DNA of 64,000 nucleotides from Lamellibrachia columna. Taxonomy: Eukaryota > Annelida > Polychaeta > Sabellida > Siboglinidae. Shown in pieces: positions 38,701 to 43,221 of this stretch. Each line of letters starts with the position of its first letter. Within the stretch, counting starts at the first letter, position 1. Both the position numbers and the translations under genes were made by a program. The stretch is from assembly GCA_963662155.1 (NCBI GenBank), contig OY759265.1, forward strand, positions 13,593,261 through 13,657,260. Reading direction: 5' to 3'. Below the pieces are notes generated by a model. That model was not told the origin of the DNA. It was given only the letters and a program-made list of their open reading frames with translations, and did no database searches.

Positions 38701-41700
38701 CGATAATGTCAGAAACTGAGACTTTTAGGTACAATTCTCGCATATTCTTCAATTTGTATTGTGAAACCCATACCTCATTATACAGCTGAGCACTAACTGG
38801 GTAGACTTTGAATTCCAAAACTATTTATTACGTATTTTTCTTAGCAATTACTTATCATCATACACGCCAACCCTGCGTGGAGCACACCTGTGTGTCTCGT
38901 GACAGAAATCCTTAAGACCCGTAAATTATCCGTATGATTATCTACATCCGCTGGTTTGCTGCACATATTTGAAAGCTCACGGTGCAAACTGGGATACACT
39001 GATTGGAATTTGGGCGTCTTTGACACAGCTAACTGTACGCAGCTCAAATACTTGCACATTCTCTTCGAACATGTTTTGTACTGATCTGTTATTAGAATGC
39101 CATTTACTCAATTTAGCTGCTGCAAAAAAACCAGCTCTGACAATGCAGAAGGCGTCATCAGTGCCTTGCTTAGGCGAATACTAACTTTATAAGACCACAC
39201 ATCTTATTACAATAGGATTCACCGTACCATCGACTGACACGGTGGCCATTGATTGCGATGTGTCTTCCCTCCCTCCGATACTGGTGGCGTTGAGGTAACA
39301 GTAATATAAACCCGAGTCATTCTTCTGCATTGCTGGGATCCTCGTCTGACGGGTCTTGCTACTGAGGACACGTTCGATTGTTCCCGGCCGCTTATGTGGG
39401 TATTTAAAGTAGAGGAACGATGCGTTCAATGGGCCAGAGTAAGATTGTGTTAGGGTGCAGTTGGCTATGAACTCCTTGCCGGTGGCGACTTCCATACTGC
39501 TGGGTTTAATTTCTGAAACATAACATCACCTCAACATGGCCATCATCTCATAGGCAGTAGTGACCTGTGCAGCATAGGTGAAGCATTCGATCTATATTAC
39601 CATCACGCTTCCATGCAATTGCTGAGCGAAAACTGTTTGTTCATGCATTGCCATGACTGGAGTCCCATTGCATGGGGCTCAGTGGCGTTGTAGTTAGAAC
39701 ATGGGACTCTCACTCGCGAGAACCCAGGTTTAAATCCTCTTGCTGGCATTTTGAAGTTTGGGCAATTCTGTTTACTCCACGTTACTTCAGTTCACTCAGC
39801 TGTATACGACTACTTGGCTATAGACAGCGGTGGATATGTGAATGAATAGTCTTCGCGCATGTGCAAGCATTCGTGCACGTTTGCCTATCTCTAGCATGAG
39901 GTACTTTCAGCCCGTGGCACCAGGTTCATGGCTTACGAATCAAGTACCAGTGATTTTGAGACAGTCCCCCTTTAGTAATTTTTTGCTGCCTGGAAAATGA
40001 TTTTTGAACAGGGAGGTGACCACATAACCAGGACTGTTACACTTATGCTGTGCCCAGATAAAATTTCTAGTGGCTTCTAATACTAAATTTTTTGCCAATG
40101 TTGCCAACGGAAAGATAAACAGTGGCGTCACCTCGGTGGTTGGACAATTTCAATTATGAGAAACCTGACAAATTCATAAAATCCTCTGTTTTGGGGGTAT
40201 CTGCTCTACTATCTGATTGTCAACGTGTTTGAATTCAAGTGTGACAGTGAACAATGTGATGTCGAAATAAGTTTGTTTTAAATCACATTATTTTGACTTA
40301 AGTATACAAAACATCGGTTACATATTTGTGATGTTTCCATAGTACTCATCTTGTTAATTAAACAAGACATTGGTTACATATTTGTTATGTTTCCATAGTA
40401 CTCATCTTGTTAAGTAAACAAAACATTGGTTACATATTTGTGATGTTTCCATAGTACTCATCTTGTTAAGTAAACAAAACATCGGTTACATATTTGTTAT
40501 GTTTCCATAGTACTCATCTTGTTAATTAAACAAGACATTGGTTACATATTTGTTATGTTTCCATAGTACTCATCTTGTTAATTAAACAAGACATTGGTTA
40601 CATATTTGTTATGTTTCCATAGTACTCATCTTGTTAAGTAAACAAGACATTGGTTACATATTTGTTATGTTACCATAGTACTCATCTTGTTAAGTAAACA
40701 AAACATTGGTTACATATTTGTGATGTTTCCATAGTACTCATCTTGTTAAGTAAACAAAACATCGGTTACATATTTGTTATGTTTCCATAGTACTCATCTT
40801 GTTAATTAAACAAGACATTGGTTACATATTTGTTATGTTTCCATAGTACTCATCTTGTTAAGTAAACAAAACATTGGTTACATATTTGTGATGTTTCCAT
40901 AGTACTCATCTTGTTAAGTAAACAAAACATCGGTTACATATTTGTTATGTTTCCATAGTACTCATCTTGTTAATTAAACAAGACATTGGTTACATATTTG
41001 TTATGTTTCCATAGTACTCATCTTGTTAAGTAAACAAAACATTGGTTACATATTTGTGATGTTTCCATAGTACTCATCTTGTTAAGTAAACAAAACATTG
41101 GTTACATATTTGTGATGTTTCCATAGTACTCATCTTGTTAAGTAAACAAAACATTGGTTACATATTTGTTATGTTTCCATAGTACTCATCTTGTTAAGTA
41201 AACAAAACATTGGTTACATATTTGTGATGTTTCCATAGTACTCATCTTGTTAAGTAAACAAAACATCGGTTACATATTTGTTATGTTTCCATAGTACTCA
41301 TCTTGTTAATTAAACAAGACATTGGTTACATATTTGTTATGTTTCCATAGTACTCATCTTGTTAAGTAAACAAAACATTGGTTACATATTTGTGATGTTT
41401 CCATAGTACTCATCTTGTTAAGTAAACAAAACATCGGTTACATATTTGTTATGTTTCCATAGTACTCATCTTGTTAATTAAACAAGACATTGGTTACATA
41501 TTTGTTATGTTTCCATAGTACTCATCTTGTTAAGTAAACAAAACATTGGTTACATATTTGTGATGTTTCCATAGTACTCATCTTGTTAATTAAACAAGAC
41601 ATTGGTTACATATTTGTTATGTTACCATAGTACTCATCTTATTAAGTAAACAAAACATTGGTTACATATTTGTGATGTTTCCATAGTACTCATCTTGTTA

Positions 41701-42323
41701 ATTAAACAAGACATTGGTTACATATTTGTTATGTTTCCATAGTACTCATCTTGTTAAGTAAACAAAACATTGGTTACATATTTGTGATGTTTCCATAGTA
41801 CTCATCTTGTTAAGTAAACAAAACATTGGTTACATACTTGTGATGTTTCCATAGTACTCATCTTGTCTACAAACCACTTGAAGCAACTTAAGCAACCCGT
41901 AATTGCAAATTAGGACCACCAATAAATGTTGCTACATCAGCACTGCCTAATCCATCAGCCATTACGGTCAAGCAATAATGTATAATACTAATAGTCACCT
42001 CTTGAGCCAATAACATGCGATATGAAGAATATGAAGTAAGACCATAGACAATAATGGCCAAAATATTCCAAATGTTGTAAAAATACCAAATACTCTAAAA
42101 GGCTGAACATTCATGTGAGATTTGTGAATTGATAGAATATGTGTGAGTTCCATGCCATTTCAATTCCAGCTATAAAATACCTTAAAATAGCAAACATGGT
42201 CAACAAGTTCTCACATATCTCACCTGTATTACGGGAAAGCCAACCACCAAACAGTCCGTTGACACCAAAGATGAACAGCAGGAAAGTTGCTTGGATGGCT
42301 CGTGTGGGATGTTGACTCTTCAT
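604..42323 (-). CDS. gp130/Domeless-like class I cytokine receptor (multi-exon gene, 17 coding exons found)
   Basis: Single-pass surface receptor expected to bind a helical cytokine and signal through JAK-STAT. Joined exons: 42323-42224, 39512-39228, 38583-38460, 32142-31958, 29878-29727, 26811-26664, 26140-26043, 25750-25531, 24711-24557, 23716-23563, 22937-22794, 22209-22057, 19071-18950, 18094-17938, 17377-17057, 6348-6264, [missing exon], 1242-604. Every junction is GT/AG and phases match, except TM to tail (phase 2 into phase 0), which requires at least one unseen exon. Approximate residues: signal peptide 1-25, Ig 34-128, cytokine-receptor D1 129-231, D2 232-331, five FN3 domains 332-839, TM about 843-868, tail 212 residues. 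Vertebrate gp130 has the same order with three FN3 domains; here there are five. Class I identity rests on C-X9-C-X-W, a degenerate WSXWS and the 1-2-1-0-1 phase pattern. The orthologue name is not certain, so no symbol is given. Confidence 0.85.
1243..1835. other. Intron sequence, no gene seen
   Basis: AT-rich intron downstream of the 46-bp array in gene orientation. I searched the minus strand for a Box1-type exon and saw no convincing acceptor, proline-rich frame and donor combination. Confidence 0.5.
1836..4603. repeat. 46-bp minisatellite, about 60 copies
   Basis: Unit TATTGACCTACCCTGTCTGG plus TGTTGTTATTGGTGGCAGGAGCGTTG, 46 bases, with scattered substitutions and one 3-base deletion near 3307. 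Repeats in the right half more often read TTGGCC in place of TTGACC. That removes an in-frame stop and creates the open frames of up to 169 codons seen there. These frames are by-products of the array. It lies in the intron between the transmembrane and tail exons. Confidence 0.95.
4604..6263. other. Intron sequence; possible small terminal-repeat element at about 5083-5636
   Basis: No exon recognised. CAGTGTTTGAAATTAAGGC at 5083 and GCCTAATTTCAGATAC near 5626 are roughly inverted copies, and GGGCCAGTT-like motifs sit near the right end. This would fit a short nonautonomous DNA transposon, but I could not find a matching target duplication. The missing juxtamembrane receptor exon should lie here or in 1243-1835. 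Confidence 0.3.
6264..6348 (-). CDS. Receptor exon: transmembrane helix
   Basis: 85 bases, phase 1 in and phase 2 out. It encodes V-G-G-M-T-K-T followed by MIVGIVVGTTGILLFIGLLV, a clear single membrane span. Acceptor TGTTTGTAG, donor CAT|GTGAGT. The phase-2 exit cannot join the phase-0 acceptor at 1242, so a juxtamembrane exon is unaccounted for. Confidence 0.85.
6349..7175. other. Intron sequence, no gene seen
   Basis: AT-rich intron upstream of the transmembrane exon, with a GT-rich stretch near 7013-7060 and no recognised element before the retrotransposon at 7176. Confidence 0.5.
7176..8580 (+). mobile_element. CR1/jockey-like non-LTR retrotransposon, 5'-truncated, reverse transcriptase ORF intact to its stop
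   Basis: A frame open from about 7177 through the stop at 8481 encodes the C-terminal part of a LINE reverse transcriptase. Motifs in order: S-E-N-Y-R-P-V-S-L-T, IDFQKAFDKVPH, GVPQGSVLGP, FADDTKL (catalytic F-A-D-D), and a long C-terminal region containing RRATKMIPELRDLSYEEHL. The N-terminal endonuclease is absent, so this is a 5'-truncated insertion. The 3' end carries direct repeats of AAATCTTGTT, like the short 3' tail repeats of CR1-type elements. Relative to the copy at 30311 it lacks one codon before FADD (S-N-I-K versus S-N-V-L-K). It is inserted antisense to the receptor gene. Confidence 0.9.
8581..9469. other. Intron sequence, no gene seen
   Basis: No exon, array or clear transposon end recognised. 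The right part (from about 9200) may already belong to the decayed LINE that follows. Confidence 0.4.
10641..10796. repeat. 78-bp tandem duplication within the LINE relic
   Basis: GACCAGCCTTGCGTTGTTGG through CTACCCTCTACCGTG occurs twice in a row with no visible differences, so the duplication is recent compared with the decay of the surrounding LINE. Confidence 0.9.
11035..11205. repeat. 24-bp in-frame tandem repeat inside the LINE relic, about 7 copies
   Basis: Unit ATCTGCGGCCTATTCTAGCC plus TCAA. On the minus strand each unit encodes F-E-A-R-I-G-R-R. A single F-E-A-x-I-G-G-x-F segment is normal at this place in related LINEs, so the array is a local amplification of transposon coding sequence. 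Confidence 0.9.
11811..12792. repeat. 77-bp minisatellite, about 12 copies, partly alternating in a two-unit pattern
   Basis: Unit CAACACACAGCCCCATGTCA and onward to GACATACATGTACCTAT. From about 12185 two variants alternate: CCCTGTGTTACAC...CATTTCCCAACAAG and CCCCATGTCACAC...CATCTCCCTATAAG. This gives a 154-bp higher-order period. Confidence 0.9.
12793..15339. other. Intron sequence with one dispersed-repeat copy; no gene seen
   Basis: 12930-13205 resembles 49995-50290 (see that entry). 13979-14110 holds an imperfect direct duplication of about 80 bases (CCATCTAATATTTGTATTGTG / CCATCTGATATTTGTATCGTG). 14730-15005 is higher in GC and open for 91 codons on the minus strand, but I recognise no domain there. 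The rest shows nothing. Confidence 0.5.
15340..15945. repeat. 32/33-bp minisatellite, about 18 copies
   Basis: Unit TTGGAGCAGCCTTTGGATGT plus ATTTCCACTCTTC, with a 32-base form lacking one G. Overlapping open frames of up to 343 codons on the minus strand come from the stop-free unit. The low-complexity peptide (Q-E-E-W-K-Y-I-Q-R-L-L) is not counted as a gene. Confidence 0.95.
15946..16400. repeat. Degenerate TGGAATATTTCTG repeat
   Basis: Irregular 20-30-base units around GTGGAATATTTCTGNAGCAG continue directly from the 33-bp array. They look like a decayed older form from which the homogeneous array may have arisen. Confidence 0.7.
16423..16515. repeat. Short tandem duplication (about 43 bp x 2)
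   Basis: AGTGCTTCATGCCCAGGCAG ACCTGTCCACTCCAATAACT occurs twice in a row. Just to the left, on the minus strand, lies AGCACTTTGAGCGGTTCTAA, a motif shared in inverted orientation with 18640-18735. Confidence 0.85.
17057..17377 (-). CDS. Receptor exon: FN3 domain 5 (whole domain, no internal intron)
   Basis: One exon of 321 bases, phase 1 at both ends, encodes the entire membrane-proximal FN3. It reads APGQISQIQL, then ATLTWSRPWPPHGPIDHYVV, and later V-R-I-V-A-V-N-H-N-G. It carries several N-glycosylation sites and four cysteines (SCHL, TCND, VECND, EMC). The first four FN3 domains are each split by an intron and this one is not. Acceptor TTTGCCGCCAG, donor CCCG|GTATAC. Confidence 0.85.
17736..17768. 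repeat. (TA)n microsatellite
   Basis: Alternating TA run in the intron between FN3 exons 4b and 5. Similar runs occur at 24885-24906 and 45631-45673. Confidence 0.9.
17938..18094 (-). CDS. Receptor exon: second half of FN3 domain 4
   Basis: Encodes E-D-G-A-D-L-W-H, then FTCEVHGGITYSFTVVAINR and IGRSSEATPISILTP. Y-x-F-x-V-x-A-x-N-x-x-G is the FN3 F strand and loop. The donor was chosen by phase: GTGAGAG|GTCAGT (phase 1) joins to APGQISQ of the next exon. The earlier CCA|GTGAGA looks stronger but would break the frame. Acceptor TCATTTCCAG. Confidence 0.8.
18950..19071 (-). CDS. Receptor exon: first half of FN3 domain 4
   Basis: Encodes T-P-D-D-P-P-V-G-L-K-W, then VALSWSSPHTPNGVIQKYEV and I-A-R. 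P-N-G-V-I-x-x-Y-E-V is a strong FN3 C-strand match. Acceptor TACATTCCAG, donor AGG|GTGAGT, phase 1 to 0. The 32-bp array at 19245-20075 lies in the intron just upstream of it in the gene. Confidence 0.85.
19245..20075. repeat. 32-bp minisatellite, about 26 copies
   Basis: Unit ACCATGTACAGTACAACACC TCTGAAGCATCC, with C/A variation in ACAACMCC. The array is stop-free on the minus strand in all frames, giving apparent frames of 285-364 codons rich in Cys and Trp. They have no conserved domain and are not treated as genes. Confidence 0.95.
20076..20555. other. Intron sequence, no gene seen
   Basis: AT-rich intron between the 32-bp array and the pogo-like element. Nothing recognised. Confidence 0.5.
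20556..21945 (+). mobile_element. pogo-like (Tc1/mariner superfamily) DNA transposon relic with transposase C-terminus
   Basis: Left end TACCCGTAAATTCTGTATTTG and right end CAAATAGAGAATTTACGGTA are near-perfect inverted repeats bounded by TA, the target of Tc1/mariner elements. Sub-terminal AAAGCCGCACCCCGA-type motifs recur near 20595, 20673 and 21856. Inside, on the plus strand, a frame near 21380-21480 reads K-I-L-V-Q-W, VKARGVIPSIMI, then L-D-G-T-D-D-I-M-F-E-N, like the C-terminal end of pogo/Tigger transposases. A further acidic tail ends D-S-D-D-E-S-D-F-E-G-F-stop at 21625. The DDE catalytic core is not visible, so this is an internally deleted relic of about 1.39 kb. Confidence 0.7.
22057..22209 (-). 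CDS. Receptor exon: second half of FN3 domain 3
   Basis: Encodes G-M-V-E-K-L-T-L-P, then YILTNLHPYTNYTIKMAAMA and FSVRRVFTLESS. L-T-N-L-H-P-Y-T-x-Y-T-I-K is the canonical FN3 E-F loop, and nearly the same segment occurs in domain D2 (26664-26811). Acceptor TTGTACTGTAG, donor CAA|GTAAGT. Confidence 0.85.
22794..22937 (-). CDS. Receptor exon: first half of FN3 domain 3
   Basis: Encodes LPGKPVFLFDGGVSARNVTL, then SWQPPSCSPRNRGRAVSY and MLELWKEG. L-S-W-x-P-P and the R-A-V-S-Y-M-L-E-L C strand are FN3 features. Acceptor CCTACCACCAG, donor GAAG|GTAACC, phase 1 to 1. The internal intron of this domain is phase 1, whereas FN3 domains 1, 2 and 4 have phase 0. Confidence 0.85.
23563..23716 (-). CDS. 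Receptor exon: second half of FN3 domain 2
   Basis: Encodes GPLHYRIIAG, then VTHNANVYALSANSDSGSSG and DWICVYDYDG. Y-A-L-S-A-N-S-D-S-G-S-S-G is the F-G segment of an FN3 domain. Acceptor CTGCCTTAAAG (weak polypyrimidine tract), donor GGCT|GTGAGA, phase 0 to 1. Confidence 0.8.
24000..24480. repeat. Degenerate GGAATAGTTGAATATGTGGAAATGTT repeat
   Basis: Irregular units around TGGAAATGTTGGAATAGTTG, 15-30 bases each. It resembles the TGGAAT-rich tracts at 15946-16400, 33845-34130 and 37985-38345. Minus-strand open frames here (F-P-Y-I-Q-L-F-like peptide) are repeat artefacts. Confidence 0.7.
24557..24711 (-). CDS. Receptor exon: first half of FN3 domain 2
   Basis: Encodes LPLPPADLV, SHIAFSWAPPSPSLAPVDNY, then FFWCERLAHSK and HECQ. 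F-S-W-x-P-P followed by V-D-N-Y is the B-C region of an FN3 domain. Acceptor GGATTCCAG, donor CAA|GTGAGA, phase 1 to 0. Confidence 0.85.
24725..25530. other. Intron sequence, no gene seen
   Basis: AT-rich intron between FN3 domain 1 and 2 exons, with a (TA)n run at 24885-24906. Nothing else recognised. Confidence 0.6.
25531..25750 (-). CDS. Receptor exon: second half of FN3 domain 1
   Basis: Encodes S-V-M-K-E-Y, then VILRYRVSFHRV, and the FN3 E-F-G segment LTGLDPGHGYISVEACNSAG followed by R-S-P-A. L-x-P-x-x-x-Y and N-S-A-G are classic FN3 signatures. Acceptor TCATTTCTAG, donor GATT|GTGAGT, phase 0 to 1. Confidence 0.85.
26043..26140 (-). CDS. Receptor exon: first half of FN3 domain 1
   Basis: A short exon (98 bases) encoding A-P-S-V-S-P-T-I-P-P-G, then a cysteine pair in PCSRDNDSC, and RNVTVFLQ. 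Acceptor TTCTTCCAG, donor CAG|GTGAAG, phase 1 to 0. The B-strand tryptophan usual in FN3 is replaced by F-L. Confidence 0.75.
26664..26811 (-). CDS. Receptor exon: second half of domain D2 with degenerate WSXWS site
   Basis: Encodes LTNLHPYTLYNVSIRCR, then L-D-A-S-H-F-W-S-D-P-L-T-T-Q. The Y-x-V-x-I-R-C-R F strand followed by F-W-S-D-P-L occupies the position of the class I WSXWS box, but the second W-S is P-L. Acceptor GTCTTTCAG, donor GAAG|GTTAGT, phase 0 in and phase 1 out. Confidence 0.85.
26945..27200 (+). mobile_element. tRNA-derived SINE
   Basis: The head has an A-box-like GGTTAGAGCGCCGG and, about 30 bases on, a B-box-like GGTGGTTCATTTC, as expected for an internal RNA polymerase III promoter of tRNA origin. 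The body contains TTTCGGATGAGACACTAAAA and GTCGTGTCTGTGCCAGGG, segments typical of conserved central domains of invertebrate SINEs. Ends are not sharply defined and no target duplication was found. Confidence 0.65.
27674..29548. repeat. 24/25-bp minisatellite, about 75 copies
   Basis: Two interleaved units: GTGGCACCACTGTTCTGTCT GTTGT (25) and GTGCACCACTGTTCTGTCTG TTGT (24). The order of 24- and 25-base units changes the reading frame along the array, yet no stop arises in any plus frame or in most minus frames. That explains apparent frames of over 600 codons on both strands. They are not genes. The array lies in the intron between the two D2 exons. Confidence 0.95.
29727..29878 (-). CDS. Receptor exon: first half of cytokine-receptor domain D2
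   Basis: Encodes V-K-L-R-R-L-P-H, then SIQLNWTQPEGFDP and VIYEIQYEGQWDNEPK. This is the B-C strand tryptophan and proline-rich turn of an FN3-type cytokine-binding domain. Acceptor ACGGTTTCAG, donor AAG|GTGGGT, phase 1 in and phase 0 out, as in vertebrate class I receptors. Confidence 0.85.
29879..30310. other. Intron sequence, no gene seen
   Basis: Contains a short duplication (TTAGCATCAGGCCCCTTA at 30020 and 30051). Nothing else before the retrotransposon 3' end. Confidence 0.5.
30311..31507 (-). mobile_element. Second CR1/jockey-like retrotransposon copy, 5'-truncated and internally deleted
   Basis: Close copy of the 7176-8580 element on the opposite strand. It keeps LDFQKAFDKVPH, GVPQGSVLGP and F-A-D-D, and the same 3' tail with AAATCTTGTT repeats. 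It starts further in (first shared bases ATGGTGGACTTCC at 31507), and about 130 bases are deleted after N-I-D-R-N-M-F near 30490. That deletion removes the segment corresponding to roughly 8279-8408 of copy 1 and ends the frame. It lies in the receptor intron on the receptor strand and abuts the duplicated partial exon at 31508. Confidence 0.9.
31508..31633 (-). pseudogene. Partial duplicate of the D1 second exon, cut by a retrotransposon
   Basis: 31553-31508 repeats the start of the 31958-32142 exon. It has the same CTCTCCAG acceptor, then R-S-V-S-P-I-C and S-C-T-C where the parent has R-S-V-S-R-I-C and S-C-T-C, so reading frame and cysteines are kept for about 15 codons. Intron sequence upstream of the acceptor (31554-31633) also matches the parent intron (32143-32212), with a 14-base insertion. 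At 31507 the copy runs straight into the 5'-truncated end of a CR1/jockey-like element, so it cannot now encode a complete half-domain. Confidence 0.7.
31640..31905. repeat. G-rich 18-bp tandem repeat (polypurine tract)
   Basis: Units of GGAGGGGGAGGTAGAGTG and variants, almost pure purine on the plus strand for about 260 bases with many runs of four or five G. It sits in the intron 50 bases from the D1 exon donor at 31957, between the parental exon and its truncated copy. Confidence 0.9.
31958..32142 (-). CDS. Receptor exon: second half of cytokine-receptor domain D1
   Basis: The exon has 185 bases, phase 2 in and phase 1 out, with acceptor TTTTTTCTCTCCAG and donor ATAG|GTATTG. It encodes RSVSRICDYALGSCTCRFC and continues with more cysteines, several N-glycosylation sites and a V-V-V-V strand. 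Domain D1 therefore has more cysteines than the canonical four. A partial copy of its first third lies about 590 bases downstream in the gene (31508-31553). Confidence 0.85.
32283..33730 (+). mobile_element. RTE-like non-LTR retrotransposon relic, multiple frameshifts, mutated catalytic motif
   Basis: Pieces in all three plus frames follow reverse-transcriptase order: KKGRAPGVDEMHVEML, PGKYRGITLLSHIMKLLER, E-E-Q-Q-G-F-R-K-G-R-G-T-T-D-G, W-A-Y-D-T-V-P-R-E, IGLRQGSVLRPLLF, M-M-Y-A-N-D-L, then a C-terminal R-M-R-W-A-G-H-L-V-R-M region. The catalytic Y-A-D-D is changed to Y-A-N-D, so even without the frameshifts it would be inactive. RTE-like assignment is by overall resemblance, not by a tree. 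It lies antisense in the intron between the two D1 exons. Confidence 0.8.
33845..34130. repeat. Degenerate GGAATGTTGGGAATCCTGGAAT repeat (left block)
   Basis: Irregular 15-20-base units built on TGGAATGTTGGGAGTCCTGG. The same motif returns at 37985-38345, on the other side of the homogeneous arrays. Confidence 0.75.
34266..34545. repeat. 56-bp tandem repeat, 5 copies
   Basis: Five nearly identical units of TTCTTAGGTGTTACCTGGCG followed by CAGTATACAGATGGCTTGGATCATTCACAATGTATA, exactly 280 bases. Variation is a single T/C at the second base of one unit. Confidence 0.95.
34716..37700. repeat. 38-bp minisatellite, about 78 copies
   Basis: Unit TTATGTGTAACTTCTTGTTA GGTGTACCACTGACATTG. Common variants are ACC/ACT in CAC(C/T)GAC and a 36-base form with TTGTGTAAC in place of TTATGTGTAAC. 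A composite variant, TTGTGTGACTTTTTG, appears three times (about 35920, 36178, 36630) in the same local context, so multi-unit blocks were copied. It lies in the intron between the two D1 exons. Confidence 0.95.
37985..38345. repeat. Degenerate GGAATGTTGGGAATCCTGGAAT repeat (right block)
   Basis: Same kind of TGGAATCCTGGAATGTTGGG units as 33845-34130. The two blocks flank 34266-37700. Confidence 0.75.
38460..38583 (-). CDS. Receptor exon: first half of cytokine-receptor domain D1
   Basis: Encodes D-P-P-D-P-I-T-N-V-S-C, nine residues, then C-T-W: the C-X9-C-X-W disulfide motif that opens the class I cytokine-receptor module. Further on are a third cysteine (TWC) and TKWQLQWSV. Acceptor TTTGCAG, donor CAG|GTGAGT, phase 1 in and phase 2 out. 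The intron after it, 6.3 kb, is the second largest inside the coding region. Confidence 0.85.
38584..39227. other. Intron sequence, no gene seen
   Basis: Short intron between the Ig exon and the first D1 exon. Nothing recognised. Confidence 0.6.
39228..39512 (-). CDS. Receptor exon: Ig-like domain
   Basis: This exon of 285 bases, phase 1 at both ends, encodes one Ig-like domain. The N-terminal cysteine is in FIANCTLTQ and the C-terminal one in the hallmark D-S-G-L-Y-Y-C. It follows the signal peptide directly, as in gp130 and the other tall class I receptors. The usual core tryptophan after the first cysteine is not obvious; FLYFKY occupies that strand. The acceptor is TATGTTTCAG and the donor GATG|GTACGG. 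A second GT seven bases on (ACG|GTGAAT) would break the phase. Confidence 0.8.
39680..39900 (+). mobile_element. tRNA-derived SINE (second family)
   Basis: The head GTGGCGTTGTAGTTAGAACA and B-box-like CAGGTTTAAATCCTC have tRNA spacing, and the body starts GGGCAATTCTGTTTACTCC. It differs from the SINE at 26945 in body and tail. The following block, 39940-40060 (CAAGTACCAGTGATTTTGAG and on), resembles 52180-52290. Confidence 0.6.
40260..41870. repeat. 56-bp minisatellite, about 28 copies, with multi-unit periodicity
   Basis: Unit AAACAAAACATTGGTTACAT ATTTGTGATGTTTCCATAGT ACTCATCTTGTTAAGT. Variants (AAGTAAACAAAACATCGG; AATTAAACAAGACATTGG with TTATG) occur in a recurring order of about three units, so blocks larger than one unit were amplified. 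It lies in the intron between the signal-peptide and Ig exons. Confidence 0.95.
41871..42223. other. Intron sequence, no gene seen
   Basis: Short unique stretch between the 56-bp array and the signal-peptide exon donor. Confidence 0.6.
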
Positions 42324-42414
42324 CTTCTCTTCGTAGTATTTCCTAAAGGTGTGTCAGTGGGAAACTGTTTCAACTGCGCTGTGTGTTGTATTTGCTTGCC
42401 ATCGGTGCGGCCAT
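42224..42414 (-). CDS. Receptor exon with start codon and signal peptide
   Basis: The start codon is at 42323-42321 with an A at -3, in GAAGAGAAGATGA context. The first residues include the hydrophobic stretch ATFLLFIFGVNGLFGGWL, typical of a secretory signal peptide. The exon ends ...WLSRNT in phase 1 at a GTGAGA donor and joins the Ig exon to give T-E-I-K-P. A TTTGCAG acceptor lies just upstream of 42414, so 42414-42324 is 5' UTR and at least one more 5' exon exists. That leader contains a short upstream ORF, listed separately. Confidence 0.8.
42370..42414 (-). promoter_or_regulatory. Upstream ORF in receptor 5' leader (14 codons plus stop)
   Basis: Starting at the first base after the predicted acceptor, ATG GCC GCA CCG ATG opens a 14-codon frame that ends in TGA at 42372-42370, 46 bases upstream of the receptor ATG. 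If the exon is spliced as predicted, it could reduce or gate receptor translation. Its presence is read directly from the sequence; its effect is inference. Confidence 0.4.
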
Positions 42415-43221
42415 CTGCAAATAAAGTATGAGTGTTTGTTGTTGTTTTGTTGCGCATAACATTTTTTTTTGCTAAAAAAATGTATTTGGCTAAAAAAATT
42501 AGTTTTTAGTCAAAATGACTAAACATTTTACAACATCAGAGCTAGCCCAGACAAAGCTAAACAAAATAGTGGCTAACCCCCTACAAAACCAATTTTGTGA
42601 AGTGTCATACATTGGTGTTTTGAGATCATCCCTAAGTGGCAAGAAATGTGCACTGATATAACTGTCATTAGACATTTTGTCCATTGCATGCTGAACACCA
42701 TTCAGCTAGATCACAATTAAATGTCCATTTGTGTTGCACTTAGGGTAAAAAATTAAGTGTTTTGGATTCATTTCTTATGTGGTAGAATCAATAGGTACAC
42801 ATCTTGGGTAGATAGCCTTAAAAGGGTTTTCCTTATTCCCTTTCCGTTTATGAGTAATTTTGTTATATATTGTGTGATAGGTCCAGGAGCTACGGAGAAG
42901 ACAGCAGATCCTAATGTCACAGAAGCTATAAATTTGGTGAAAACACATTTCTAGTTATATGTTTTCATCTTACCAAAACAGTCTTGTGTTTTAAATACAA
43001 TTGCATGAAGTATCTTAGCTATTTTAGAGTATAGTGACATAAGCACATTATCCTTAGTTTATGTATTCTTAATTGGATGCAATGAATCTCTTATTGATGG
43101 GAGTTCTCCCACTATTACCAGATACGCCGCACAGTAACTCCTTCAACTGACTTCTTGATGTGATGTCAAACTCACAGGGAGCTGAAATAACCACTTCTGG
43201 TATCTAAAATGGGATTTTCAG

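Noticed and set aside
39700..39760. Second tRNA gene
   Set aside because: Box-like motifs only; continues into a SINE body with no paired acceptor stem.
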